This document shows, piece after piece, positions 1-12,445 of a DNA stretch of 64,000 bases. The stretch lies in NCBI GenBank assembly GCA_050084515.1, contig CM114272.1:23188001-23252000 (forward strand), given 5' to 3'. The DNA is from Blasia pusilla. Lineage: Eukaryota; Marchantiophyta; Marchantiopsida; Blasiales. A program made the position numbers and the translations under genes. The stretch's first letter is position 1. Every line of letters begins with the position of its first letter. The notes beneath the pieces were generated by a model that was not told where the DNA came from, searched no databases, and saw only the letters and a program-made list of their open reading frames with translations.

Positions 1-709
1 AACAATTAGAGCAAGGAAAGCCGCAAAAATATACTGGGCGCTGAATTTGAAATGGACATAAGAGTAGTCTGTGGCTCCTTAGTGCCCATTTCGACAGTTT
101 TGGAAACTACGTCATAGCCGGACCTTTGGGTCAGCCAGCTTGCTTTTGGATGATCGCTCTGGAAGCTGGCCTGATGAAGCGATGGAATCTTTTAAGGATG
201 CTGGAAGTGAACACTGTTCTTTTCAGTGATGAGCTTGCTTTGGACGAGGTCCAGCAATCGTCATGGTGTCTACTGCGACAACATTCATTCCACATTTATA
301 TTCACGTGAGGAATACTGACAACGCTCAACTCATCTAAACCACAATATATTCACATCGTGTGGTGCAAAGAAGAATACACCGTGATTACTCCTAAATGTG
401 GTTGTCAACGTACAGTTCCCAAGTCATGCAGTGCGAGAGAGCAAATTCTCCTGGAATCACACTAGAGATTCCAGGAGAATTTCTAGTGTGATTCTAGGAG
501 GAAAGTCTAGGAAGATTTTGACTACACTTAATAGATGTCCCAAGTAAGTCAAAGAGACGGACACTCTTCCTCGAAAGGTTTAGAGACATGCAGAGGTCTC
601 AAAACAACTTAAAGCGACTACGCCCTTGAGGACACTCCGAGGTGCCAAACAACTAAAAGTAACTCGTATCTACGAACCTTCTGAACGAGCATAAAAATGG
701 GAAGAGAAG
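1..709. other. Gene-less flank with overlapping inverted repeats
   Basis: No convincing coding sequence is seen here; the short open frames lack splice or family support. The stretch is the 3' flank of the minus-strand gene that ends at 710. It holds a compact set of overlapping perfect inverted repeats: 445-458 pairs with 467-480, and 455-466 pairs with 482-493. Confidence 0.4.
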
Positions 710-3700
710 TCACGGATACACCAAGCCGAATCCCGAAGGTTCCTTCATGCCTTGCTTCAGGTTTTTGTTGTTTAAATAACTACTCTGACAGCCGTCAAGA
801 CGAGGTCTTACTGGGCACCTGATCGCTTCTTTACCTGTGCTTTCTTTCGAAGCGCTTGAAGGCTCACTAACGGTCCAAGCACAACCCCCTCTAGAACTCT
901 TCCCAAGAAATCGCATGCTTCCATTCTCCTTTTCCCAGTCACCTTCTTTCGGTGGTGAGTCTTGAATTTTTGCCTTGATTGAAACTGCAATCATGACGTT
1001 AGATGTTCACAGATATCATGTGGTTGGTAAGATGGTACCGAGAGATGGATTAAGGTGGTCAGATCTGGAATAAGTAGTTACATGTCTTTCAGAAGCTTTT
1101 CTTGAGGTAACGTGAGATCAATGTCGGTGTGAAGTTGTGGTTTTGGAACCTCGTTGGGTCTGTCATTTTTTCTTGATGGGTTCTTCATCCCATCTTCTTT
1201 AATTCATGGATTCTATTTGCTCTTAGCACGTTATGACTCAGTTAGCTGATGGTCCTAGAGTGGAAATTGAGAAGTACGTTGATTTCTTAGAAAAGTGTTT
1301 ACCTGTTTGAACGGTGATTTCAGCAGGAGGTTGAAGAAAAGCGGCTGCCCAACCTCTGAGAGTGAAAGGCTCGCTGTCGCCTACTCTGACGTCAATCCGA
1401 GAGCTCTGATTTCTTGTGCGCTCCTGCTCTTCGTCTGCCAGTTCCTGCGCAGAATCTTGATATCCATCTCTTAAGTAAGTCGATGTTGAGGATTTAGTTG
1501 ACACTTTCCCCCATTCTGCTCTGGCTTCATCTGCTGCTAATTGGGGTCTGGATACATTTACGGATGGGCAGCATCTGCTGTCCGATGGCTGTTGAGAACC
1601 TTGGAGCCCATAAAGTCGAGGTGTTTGTTCTAATTCCCATTCTGCCTTAGGTTTGGATGTGTACGTTCCAATCAGGTTTGATACCCTATCACTGGCTCCA
1701 TCCATATTCTTGCGACCAGTGTGGTTTGAAACCCTATCGCTAACTCCTTCCTTGTCCTTGCAATCAATATTAGCACCTCCTGATTGTAGACAATTCTGAA
1801 GACTTGCGGCATGATTGTTACTCTGAACCTGCTCGTCCATTCCTCTTGCTCGGACGTAGCTAGAATGAACATGGCCGTTGTTCTGTAATCCATTTTCCCA
1901 CATGGCTTTGCCTACACTTTCAGGTTGCCTAGATTGTTCCTCCTCCTGTGTTGAACCGTATGGAATCAAAGGTCCCAAAGAGGATCCAAGTTCGAGCATT
2001 CGGAAGGAGCTTGCGTCTTTCCCGATATGTCGATTGATGTTAGATTCGTCCAGGCTCGAATGGTCTCCTCGTCCTTGTAACTCGGATTTCAATTTCGGGT
2101 GGCCACGATCAGTTTCACGGCTCGAATGGTCTCCTCGTCCTTGTAACTCGGATTTCAATTCCAGGTGGCCACGATCAGCTTCGTGAAACTTGGTGAGCTC
2201 CACACTTGAAATGGATGTATCTGAGTCACTACTATCACCGTTCTTTTCCGACGAGCTCTGCACATGGTAGATGGGGTTGTTTTGGAAATTGCTGAAGATG
2301 TGGGTTCCCGGTGCTGCATATGATGGAAGACTATTTCCATCTTGAAGGTCAGGCATTGAGGCATTCTGCAAGCAATGATGAATTCCACGACACCCCACGT
2401 TTCAAAGGTAAGCCGACCATCCTCTAATTGGTTTTCCGACTTGGAGGCCAGAGAGTAGAGTACTTATTTTTCATCTGATCTGAAATGTGGGCTTAGATGT
2501 AGTATGAAGGGTTTCCATGGTGCTCTTCTTCTTCTTAGTACATTTCTCTCCATTTTCGATGAACTATCTAGCGTGAGAATGTTTGGAAACGCGAAGTTAG
2601 GCATTACAGGCCTTGAACATCGTTGTATCAAGTATAAATAGTACAGGTGACCTCAATGTGTACATCAAAAGTTTCAATGGTTGAGAATTTCAGTGACTCA
2701 TTGAGAGCTCGCTATGGTACGACAATGTGCTATATCAATTGCATAAACCTTAGTATCACCAGAAGAAGAAGAAGTAGCTGATGAAATGGTTTGTTGGGTT
2801 ATAATGGCATACTCGGTGCAGGGAGATGACAAACCAATATTCAATGTAACGTGCCTGATGTGCCCATTTTCCTTCCCAACATCTTATCACTAGTTGTCTT
2901 CCACAGTTACATAAATGTCTGGAAATCTTTTTGTTGGTTAAAGGTTCGGAAAGTCACCAATTTTTGGGCGCCGCTGTGGTGAGGCTCAGAGAAGTTGGCC
3001 GAAGATTGGTGGTAGCCCTCACCTGCATGTGAACTTCCAGAATAAATATATATACAGATTCTAGTCGCTGCTTTTGAATGTCAAGTTTTAGTCAGTTTCT
3101 CTAATTTTCTAATGCAGGTTATGCCTGCCCAATTTCAATGGATGGAAGCGATGGGAGCTCGATAACAGTTTCTGGTGGCAAACTTTCCCAAGGTCACATC
3201 CAAGAGATGGAAATCACACGAAAACGTTACTGTGCATCTCAGAAATCCTTCAGGCATTCGATGATACTCACAAGATGAGAGTGAATCTGAATTGAATAGC
3301 TCCTGTCTAACCTTCGAGGAAGCGTAACTGGGTAGCTTAAATTTTTCAACCTCGGTATCTGCAATTTGGACCCCATGGTTGTTTTGAGGGACAGCTCCTA
3401 GCAGTCTGAATTTTTTGGATGATCATCATGATTGGAGCAAGTGACATCTTTAAATGCCAGACGCAGCTCATTGTGGGAACTTTAAGATCTCAATCATAAC
3501 CACTAGGTACACGGGCGGAAAATTGTGAATAGAAGTAGCACGAAGGTAGAACTCTCTGCGGAAGAGGATTTTGAACAATCCTTCTAGCATTCCTTGCCTG
3601 TCTGATTTATACCATGCAGTGGACTCAAGTAAATGATTGTCCCAGGAAGTTAGGGCTATAATGTGGAGACAATTCACCCAACATAATGCTAAAGCGACCA

Positions 3701-6700
3701 CACAATCTCACAGCGATATTTTCGGGAAGAGATTGTATATGAGTTCTCACCCACTTAGTACCTTTAAAAGTCGTTTCTGCTGCTGCTGATCGTCGACGGT
3801 GAGTAGAGAATCCTCGACGCTCAATTTGAGAAATCTCTTTCTGTTGGTTCTCTAGAACTTTGTCGATATCCAACTTTTGTACATCCACACAATTACGAAG
3901 GCATGATTACTATATCAGCAAATTTCCTTTTCAAATAGTTTTAGAGATAGATTATAGAATAAACTTTTTACGTGAGATCATGAGCGAACCGACAAATTGA
4001 AGGCTCACCAGTCGTGATAGCACCGGCATAATTTTAAATCTTTAATCTGGTGAAACCTCAATGGCAAACTTATAGGGTAAGTTCATCATCCCGTCATTAC
4101 CCATATGATTGTATTTGGTTCCAGTTCACGAGGCGAGGCTTTCCTTGCCATAGCTGATTGAATCATATGTTGACATGTATATTATCAAGAGAAGAGATTT
4201 TCTTTATTAGTGTCCACGATTTCCAACGTTAGGCATGTATCATCAAAGCATAACAAGTGAATCAAGAAAATGTTGATCATTGCACACATGGGCAACCTTG
4301 TGCAATTCTAGTAACTTTGAGAAATCTTTTGACAGTCCACACTAGTATATGTGCAATCTAGTAGATCGGATGTACTTGAGTTATCCACGTGGAAGAGTTT
4401 ACTAACTTTTTATCATGCATGCAAAGTACAAAAAATAACTATGAAATAAAAGTCAGCATTTCACTTTTTCGAAATATGTCGTGTATACTACTGGAAAAGT
4501 TGTGTATTTTTCGTTCAACCCACTTTTGGGCAACACACATAGGGGAATGAAATCTGAACATAGCACAATAGGGGGAAGGGAGAAAATTACGAAGTAGAGA
4601 GAATGGATTTTTCGTTAAATATAGATATTCGAAATGAGGAAGTAAAGGTCAAAAATCCCCCAAAAAAAAAAAGAAAGAAATAAGGGGAAAGTTTTTCCCC
4701 TTATTTTAAAGAAGGAGAAATTTCTTTTCCCGCAAAACGAAGTAATTTTGAAATGAAGAAGAGAGGTGTCAGACTTTTAAGTGCATAGGAAATTTAATAA
4801 GGGGGCAGGAGAAAGGATGTTATGTTCTTCCAAAGTGTATTTTTTTTCATCACAAGGACGACTAGTACATATGAATTTCAAAAATTGCTTGGAGAAGGAT
4901 ACTTGTAAATTCACTCAAATTGTTTCATCTTATCCACGGACGGGAGAGCTAGGGAGTCAAAATCTGTCTTGAAGTGGAGACTCAAAACTCTGTGCATCCC
5001 ATGAAATCCAATTTCTAAAAGTAGGTACGTACTCTTTGAGGTCTCCTCATTAGGGCACAGAGAAAAAAGTACCTGAAGGTTCATGATCTGCCGGGAGACC
5101 GAGATTTTGAACTCTTTGAATTCTTTGATGAGGTTAAGCTGACTCTCAATCACGTACCGTTGAATATCCTGCAAATCCAAAGCTCCTTTTAGAGCCTACA
5201 ACATGGGTTCCTAGCTTCGTTAAAAGTGTGATAGGGTTCCTCATGGACTTTCTACTTTAGGAAGCTCACTTCCTTTCGTACATCTCAAAAATACTTTCTT
5301 GGCAGCTAAACACAACGCGCCAGGAAGAACTTGAAGTGCGCCAACTGCAAATTGTGGCGCGTATTGGAAGGCTTCTTTCTGCGCTTTAAATTTTCGACAA
5401 GAAGAGTTGTATTTCGTTGAGCGTGAACCTGTTGTAATGAAAGGTGATCATCGGCGCCCTCGTCAAAAGGACCCTTCCATTGTGCAAATGGTGACGTTTT
5501 CTGAAACATTTCACAATCAGTAAGATCGATTAGGAAGAACTGATTGACAGAATACTTTGGCTCCTTGCATGTCATGCTTCCGGAGTGGATTCTAGACCGA
5601 TGAAGATTATTAGAAGTCGCGAGGTCTGCAGGGTCAAGCTGTGCATTCCTTCTTTCAACTTCGGAATCCTCTTCGATGTGTTGGTGTGGTATTAAATGCT
5701 CTGCACGAAATGCACAATCACCGGAGACTGAAGTGGAATTTGATAAGGGCGTCACCTGGATCGAACTGAAATGTCGTTTGGCCAGTTTCGTTCTGCCAGG
5801 GGACTGTATTTTACAATCCGTAACGTTGGATCCACTCTTAAATTGAACAAGATCAGTTTTCCGAGACCAAGAGCAATTTGATTGAATTTTCTCCGCATAT
5901 GGATGCGCCTCTGATTCCTGGAACTTCTTATTGTAGGGCTGCCGATGCTTCGAAGCAGATTGTCCTGACTTCTGCCATCGTGGCGCCTCGTTTTGCCAGG
6001 AGCCAGGGATGGAGTTAGTATCCGATGAATCGGAAATCCCTGTATGGAAACCACGTTGCTGATCATACAGATTTGTGCCTGTTTCATTCATATCTTGGAC
6101 TGAAAATTTAGGAGTACTTTGAAGACTTGCAAATGGTTCCCTGCGTCTTGTGCACTTTCTCTCTCCAGGTCCTGCTGACCTGACCTCTTCTATATGTGTC
6201 AGTCCTCTTACTGGAGTTATATGAAGATGAGCCAAACGCTTCGTTCTAGCTTCAAACCGCTTGACCTCATCTTCAAAGTCGACGGTTGGACTTGATCCGG
6301 AAGTCCTTGGTTCCTGATTATGATCACTTCCCAAATTCTTCGCTATGCACAGGACAAACACAGAAGTTCAATAATGTCTGGATTGAAACATGGGAAGAAG
6401 AATGGGAAGAAATCAAGTGACTGGACGGGTCGAGTACCAATGGGGGCCACAGTAGGTCAGGATAAATTTGAAATTAAGCAGGGAGTTGGGAGTTCTATCT
6501 CACCGGGGAGCAGTTGTAATATCTGGCAAATAGACGGCTCAAGGTCAATTGGTTTAGTACACAGTTATTTTCCATGGTGCTTTTATTCCTGATTTAATTT
6601 TACACTGCTTCATCACGGTCACATTAAATCCTGCCTCTCTTATTCCAACATTTCTTTTACTCATGTTGAGATGTGAAAGATGAAAGAAATCATGACCATA

Positions 6701-7338
6701 AGTTAGGTGGCACGGGGAAGCGGAGAATACCTTGTGTCCTTGGTTGATTAGTGATCCAAGATTGCGAGGGCCGAGTATTCAATGCCGCGAGGCTCGAGAA
6801 AGCTGATCTGGGGAGTTTTCTGCCGCTACCAGGTAGAATTGCTGTTGTCTTTAAAAATTTCACTGCAAGTTTACTTTCCACTTTTCCGGGCATGTGCTTC
6901 TGAGATGCTTGAACCAGGTGATTCTGATTCTCGTTTCCAAATCTGCTGACTCTACTTCTATTCTCGGCTTTCCCTGGTTGCTTCTTTGGCGTTGCTCCAG
7001 AGACGAGTTTTTTTCTCAGAGTGGGAGCGTTTTCTTTCTCGGATCCTTCTAACTTTTTATAAAGAATCCCTTCCTGTGTCTCGAGGATCGTTTTTGCATG
7101 GTTTGCATCTGCATCACCTTCACCTAGGGATCTGCACCTGTCATCTTCAAAAATTCTTCATAAACAAATTTTTTGTCCTGATTTGGACACCCAGATGAAT
7201 TGACAATTACAAGACGCACTTCAAGTCAATATATGCAGGTTACTTTGAATCTAGCCATTCCAAAGTCTCCAGTCCTATTTCTTACCACCCGAGCCGAGTA
7301 GAGAAAATCTGTGCATTAGGTGCATGGAAAGTGCACAT
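710..7338 (-). CDS. Seven-exon gene, ~976 aa, unknown function, coiled-coil and basic segments
   Basis: I assembled this by eye from minus-strand open frames joined at GT-AG sites: exons 7338-7286, 7137-6731, 6342-5429, 5168-5073, 3873-3751, 2365-1303 and 984-710. All six junctions agree in phase and the total (2931 nt) is divisible by three, which is strong support. The product is hydrophilic and rich in Ser, Gln, Arg and Lys. Exon 4 (residues ~459-490) and the start of exon 5 look coiled-coil; exon 5 has a basic THRRRS patch that could be a nuclear signal. Exon 6 carries a tandem repeat (RGH-KSELQGRGDHSS, twice, residues ~595-633) and a second repeated motif, SDRVSN. No enzyme motif or signal peptide is seen. 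I do not recognise the family; a nuclear or cytoskeletal scaffold is a guess. The first exon is the weakest part, and its ATG at 7338 may not be the true start. The acceptor of exon 5 is poor in pyrimidines. Confidence 0.6.
2058..2178. repeat. In-frame tandem repeat, ~60 bp x 2
   Basis: Two adjacent near-identical units of about 60 bp lie inside exon 6 of the minus-strand gene and keep its frame. They give two copies of a KSELQGRGDHSS-containing peptide. Preservation of frame supports coding status of the exon. Confidence 0.75.
3100..3290 (+). other. Possible plus-strand exon inside an intron
   Basis: A strong acceptor (TTTCTAATGCAG) ending near 3118 is followed by about 55 open codons on the plus strand, with residues such as GYACPISMDGSDGS, ending at a TGA. 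It lies in the large intron between exons 5 and 6 of the minus-strand gene. No upstream partner exon was found, so it may be chance. Confidence 0.2.
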
Positions 7339-7590
7339 GGCTAAAATACTGCAGAACTTGTCCACATCGGCATAATTTCGGCGTATCTTTCTCGACCCGG
7401 GATAGAGGCCTTCCGCATGTCCTGGAGACGATACGGTTTTCTATCATGAAGACTGCATTAAAAAGCTTCAGTAGCAACCGTGAAAGTGCAGATGGGCAAA
7501 ACATCGCAGAACTTGTGCACATCTCCCTAGTGTTTAGGCGTTTTTTTCCCGTGGGTGGAGGTCTCGTGAGATCGTACAGGTTTTTTTCAC
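7331..7590. repeat. Diverged direct repeat, ~155 bp period
   Basis: The sequence from about 7331 to 7440 is repeated in diverged form from about 7486 to 7590. Both copies contain GAAAGTGCA-ATGG-AAAA-T-GCAGAACTTGT-CACATC with small changes. The first copy overlaps exon 1 of the minus-strand gene, so a local duplication may have shaped its 5' end. Confidence 0.65.
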
Positions 7591-7599
7591 GAAACATAA

Positions 7600-10500
7600 A
7601 CGAAGCTTAGAATTCATAGGCAGGAATAATTAGGGGTTACATTGGAATTGCACTCAAGACTACAATAGAAAAGGAGCACAGGCAACTATATCCTGCCTGT
7701 GCAGCTTCTTGACTCTTATATTCCGATATGAGAGGAGCTTCAGTGGGAACTTAGGAATTAGGGTTTAAAATGGAATCTCTCGTGAAGATACGAAAAGTTT
7801 CAAATGTGACTCAAGATTTGGGTCTACGTCGAACGCGGTATCAAAGGCATCACTAATGCTCGGTCACACCAGTTAGGACGTTTCGGCCATGCGGGTAACC
7901 GACTTCCTTCACTCGAAGCTGTGCTTTAAGGAGCAGTGAGCACTACCACATTTTCCCCTAATTTGAAAAGGGAAGGTGCCATCAGCGTTGAAGGGCAATG
8001 TATGTCTGTTGAGAAACAATCATCCTACAACAAAGTCTAACCATTAAGAGATCTCGCACATCTTCGAGAAACGGGGAACACTACGTAGAGAAATAGAGGG
8101 TGTCCAAGATCCACGAGCAACCAAAACTGTAGCGAGTTTCTCATTTCGGGAGGTTTTGGGAGTTTTATCAACTCAAGAGAATTCACGTAAATCAAAGGCC
8201 ATGGACAACAAAACTTGCGTGAGAGACAAGAGCCGCATCTTGCGTACGTCCTTGCGGATTCAATGGATTCACGATGGAAAGAAGCATGGGGAAGTTAAGA
8301 AATGCATCAGGAAGCTAAGTTGATTTGTAGCTACGAGCGCTGAAATTGTAGAGTAAATTGTCAATCGAAAGGTCAGCCTCTGTGTTTTAAGGCCCTCAGT
8401 TCTAGAAATTCAGTATTCTTGCTTACCCGCATCATCATTGCCTGCAAAGATCTTCTTACAGTCACCTGATAGGCGTGAGCTGAGATGGAAGTTGGATCTG
8501 TATGCTCTCTTCTTCGCTTCCTGCAATCAGGATGACAAGTGAGAAAGGAAGAAGGCTAAATTAGTTGCTTAACGCTCACTTATGGTTTGTTGGTCACCCC
8601 CGAACGGAACTTTTGATGGTCGACAGGCAATATAACCTCAACAGGGAATGTAACCGCAGTGCCATAGCTACAAAATTGAAAGAATTGGAAAGAGAGAAAG
8701 GAATCGTTGGAGCCACGGGCACCGGGTGCACTATAGAGCAGCTGACTACGAAGAAGTCAAATCAACTTCTTGCTCAAATCAACTTCTTGGTCGGTAGCAT
8801 CACGGGACGGTCTTACTAATTGTAGCGGAGATAGCTTCAACGCAGATAGATCGTGTATTGTGTTCTGCAGACCGGGAGAGCATATAGACGTAAGACTTTG
8901 ATCGGAATAAAATGCTCAAACTCCAAAAGATCCTTTTCTTTTTCTTATGTGCTTTACGCACGTGTTCACAGGCAATCTGGTAGAATGAAGGCAAAATGTT
9001 CCAAGAGTGTTGCCAAGTTGTACATCATGCGATCCGTGCTCACATCCCAATCTGGTCGGCGAGGCACAGCCTTGCGCACAATTCTGGTTTTCGCCGAGAT
9101 AGAGCGGCGTCGTGGGGCACTTGGTTTGTTCTTAGCGAACGAGAGAAAATAGTAGTAAGAACGTCTCCACGGCTGCACCATGGTGCCCTTGCGTCCTGGT
9201 CCGAGTCCGCATTGCGCACAGATAGAGAGAGAGACAGAGAGAGAGCAATGTGGTGGGAAGCGGCGAACGAGCAGGTTCTGATGCGGAGAACTATGGGTAT
9301 GGAACCGCATGCAAAGAACTCAGGAAATGCCAAACAAGAATTCCAAACCGAGCGTGCCAAGAACCCAGGGTGGTATTCCTCTTGGTATGCCACGTGCTCC
9401 TTCGTTCTCCCGCGAAACATGGCCTGGTTTTCACGTTCTCATTACAGTGAGAGCTGGATCACTGTAAGCGCGAGCAATGTCAGCGATAAGTGACACACGC
9501 TTCTCAAGCTGCAAATCAGAATGACGTTCACGTGTTTTGAGCACATGATTTGATAACCGGTATCAACTTTCTCTTCCTGCGCAGAGACACCACGCACTGA
9601 GGATCAGGTCACGGCCTACACGTGTAACGTTGAGAGATGACGAAGACGGCTACAGGCTATGGCTACTTAGACTGGCAGACGCTGATAGGAATTTCATTTC
9701 CATTCAAGTTTGATAGTGGTCCACGGCGGCACTCTGCTGACATTTGCTGGAAGAGATATGTTTATGGAGGTGGTTTCCTTAAGATCGAAGAGTTGTGTGG
9801 TAACCAATCTAACTTGACAAGGTTGCGGTTGCTGCTTAATCCCGTTCCGGCATATTCTAAAGGCGCCGGTTAACTAGAGGAGGCACCCATAAAGCGGGAC
9901 TTAGTCTACTATAGAGCGTAAAATATCAATGTTCGGGTCACGGTTCGGCTGGTTATTGCACCATTGACATAACCAATGCTCGAAGTTTCAGAAACGACCA
10001 GTGGCTAAGTATAATGTGTACTACAAAATCCTGATTGCGTCATGCTGGAGGCAAGGGCTCCTACATCCGAAGTGACGTGTTTCGCACGATCACTCATTCT
10101 TCGGTATCAAGCGACGTTTTTACTTAATCTGTGACATATGCATCAGAGCACCCGGTATAAGATTGATGCCAAACCGAAGGTAAAAAATTATGCCTCCCAC
10201 AAAATGCGTGCGTAAGCGTCATGGGACCCAGATAGTGGGCCACATCGCTAATATTCATATCCAGTACGAGACTGGAGCCAAAAAGGTTGTCCACATAGAA
10301 GGAATAATTAATTGTTGCCAGTCCGGCTTTACCGAGTCATTCTCGTGGAAGCTACAGTGAAGAACTAAACTTGAAGTGATGATATGCATCAGAATCTGTC
10401 AAAAACATCGAACTTTACACTGAACATAATCGATAATAACGACTGAAATACTCTTCATCCATCACGACGTTCCTTCCCTGATCGTATACGAGCAAATTGA

Positions 10501-10660
10501 CAACTTAGACAGTTGGCCTCGAAGCTAAGGTGAACTTCTAATCCGACTGATCCTGGGTGGGGTGGATCCACTAGTGTATTATCTCGGGCAAGTAGCTTTG
10601 GAAACCTCCAGGAAGAGCTCAGGCGGAGCGACAATTGGACACACTTTTGTACGATCCGAA
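7600..10660. other. Intergenic stretch, no gene supported
   Basis: About 3 kb of mixed composition. Open frames exist on both strands (for example 8996-9493 plus, 165 codons), but they overlap in several frames, have no recognisable domains and no convincing splice partners. An AG-rich simple repeat lies near 9225-9246. Promoter sequence of the seven-exon gene is expected at its left end. Confidence 0.4.
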
Positions 10661-10665
10661 AGGCG

Positions 10666-11149
10666 TCAAGATCTTGGATTGCAAACGAACGTCTCATAAC
10701 AGTGAAGCCCGTCAAACTGTGGAGCCAATCTGACTCCTCCACTTGAATCCGCGGAGCCTTCAACTTGAGGAACCGATGACGGGGCTCCATTTTGACTCAC
10801 GGGCTTGCTAGTCTGTAAAACCATAAAGTGCACGACATTGGTAATCGCTTCTCAATTCACACCGCTCTCAACTTGGGAGTTTAGGGTAAGCACGCAAGCT
10901 CACAGTGAGCTGAACTACAACAATGTGATCATGAAAACTTCAATACGGATAACCACGGCGTGAAGGCGTCACATCAGTATTCGCAAACTTAAAGCAGCCA
11001 CCATACTGTATGAAACAGCGAACGCCATACATGATGCTCGAACATGCTCGCTTGACTACCTGAGTAGAAGGAGGCGATGAATGGACACGGACTTCGTAAC
11101 CCGCCAGTGCTCCAATTGCAATTCCAGCCAAAATTCCATACTGCGCCAT
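10666..11149 (-). CDS. Small two-exon gene, 78 aa, LAPQFDGLHCYET family
   Basis: Exon 1 is 11149-11060 (30 codons, MAQYGILAGIAIGALAGYEV...) with donor CAG|GTAGTC. Exon 2 is 10812-10666 with acceptor TTTTACAG. The intron is phase 0 and the stop is TGA at 10666. The N terminus has one hydrophobic Ala/Gly/Ile stretch (residues ~4-18) that could be a membrane anchor or organelle-targeting segment. A Ser/Pro/Gln-rich linker follows, then a conserved C-terminal block GGVRLAPQFDGLHCYETFV. An in-frame ATG nine codons upstream (11176) is possible; 11149 is preferred because the gene at 54.2-54.7 kb starts at the matching place. That gene has the same intron position and phase and the same C-terminal block, so this is one family. 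I cannot name it; its function is unknown. Confidence 0.7.
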
Positions 11150-11247
11150 TGCGTATTTCCCCGAAAATGCAGGCACTTAGCCTATGCGTCCACTCGCTAC
11201 GATCGATTTCGACAGAATACTAATATTTTCAAAAGCTCAGTTCCCTC

Positions 11248-11255
11248 ATTTATAT
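11248..11255 (-). promoter_or_regulatory. TATA box candidate
   Basis: On the minus strand the sequence reads GATATAAATGAGG, about 100 bp upstream of the ATG at 11149. Position and match fit a plant TATA box for the small two-exon gene. Confidence 0.45.
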
Positions 11256-11259
11256 CTGC

Positions 11260-12250
11260 ATCCCCAAGCACACAAAATTTCCCCCGCACGTCAAGGGTCT
11301 ACTCGTGCACACCAAATGCAGCCGCGCTGCCGTAGAGAATAGTGAACTAAAGTAAGCAACACACGATCGGTCAACAGTCCATCATCAGACACAGGGAGAC
11401 GTCCGCAACATCAATAACCACACTACTGAAGAATTCAATCCTTGGTGAATGTCTCGTGCCTCTCAAACTTCAGAGGCTGACACACCCGCTAGCGTGAGGT
11501 TGCGATATCCCTCTGGAGTAAACCGGAGCACCTCTCCCGCTTAAATGTGATTCACGCTCCCTCCTTCCCGGTCCCCGGGGCCAGGGCGCGGCGGGCGGGG
11601 TAGGCAGCGGGCGAGGTCTCAACAGCTTCTTTGCCGCGGATGACGTTTTACGTAAGGCGGTTCTTAACTTCAGACCGGTTACCACGTGTGAAGTATGCTG
11701 GGATCCACTTACTACGGTCGAGGGCCCACATCTACCGCGGTAACTCGTCCCCCACCATAGTTGACCTGCCTGGATAGTTGCATCAACGACTGTGGCTACT
11801 TTTTGATCTGACGAGCCATCCAAATATCATCGCAGAGTTCTTCCATCCATCAAGTATACTCTTCCCTTCCAAGGTATGGTTTATGTCTAACCTTTAGATT
11901 AGATTTTAGATTTTAAATATAGAAAAAATATTAAATTAAGTTTATTTCAATAATGTATTTTTATTGCTATGTTGGACTCATATATTTTGAAATTTTTTTG
12001 TATCGCGAACTATATTAAAGAAAGAAGATATGAATTTTTTCTTTGATTAATATGTGTGCACCATTTCCAATTTTTAAATCATTTTTTTGGTTATTAGAAT
12101 TAACTCGTAAGCATTGAAGGCATATATACTATGGCTACAAAAGGTTCACCAGAAAGTTACTATGGCCAAAAAAATGACTGTAAATGACAAGACAATTTGT
12201 TTCCTAGTTGAAGATTTGATAGTCTATGCATATTGTAAAATCTTCATAAA
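11260..12250. other. Intergenic; GC-rich then AT-rich, nothing recognised
   Basis: The GC-rich 11.26-11.87 kb part contains a 117-codon minus-strand frame (11823-11470) without a recognisable domain. A sharp switch to AT-rich sequence occurs near 11880, which may mark the edge of the transposon-rich zone. Confidence 0.35.
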
Positions 12251-12253
12251 ATA

Positions 12254-12445
12254 CTAGTTTGAGCATGTGCAATGATTTAAATTACGTCTCATAATTGACT
12301 CTCAAAATTCTTAAGCATCATTTTAAATTAATTCAAAGAAATCTTATTGGTTGATAAACTAAGAAGTCTTATTGGTTGAATATGCCAACTGTCAAGAGGA
12401 GAAGTGTTTACAAAATGAAAGGGCACTCTCCAATGATAATATAGA
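12254..12445 (-). mobile_element. Mini-Helitron H1, 192 bp
   Basis: Read on the minus strand, it starts A|TCTATATTATCATTGGAGAG at 12445 and ends with a degraded hairpin (TGCACATGC) followed by CTAG|T at 12254-12257. Helitrons begin with TC, end with CTRR after a short hairpin, and insert between A and T. The start matches six other termini in this window, which defines a local family. It is too short to code for anything, so it was moved by an autonomous partner. Confidence 0.75.

Noticed and set aside
8996-9493. 165-codon plus-strand frame as a gene
   Set aside because: Overlapping frames of similar length exist on the other strand, there is no domain, and an AG-rich simple repeat inflates the frame.
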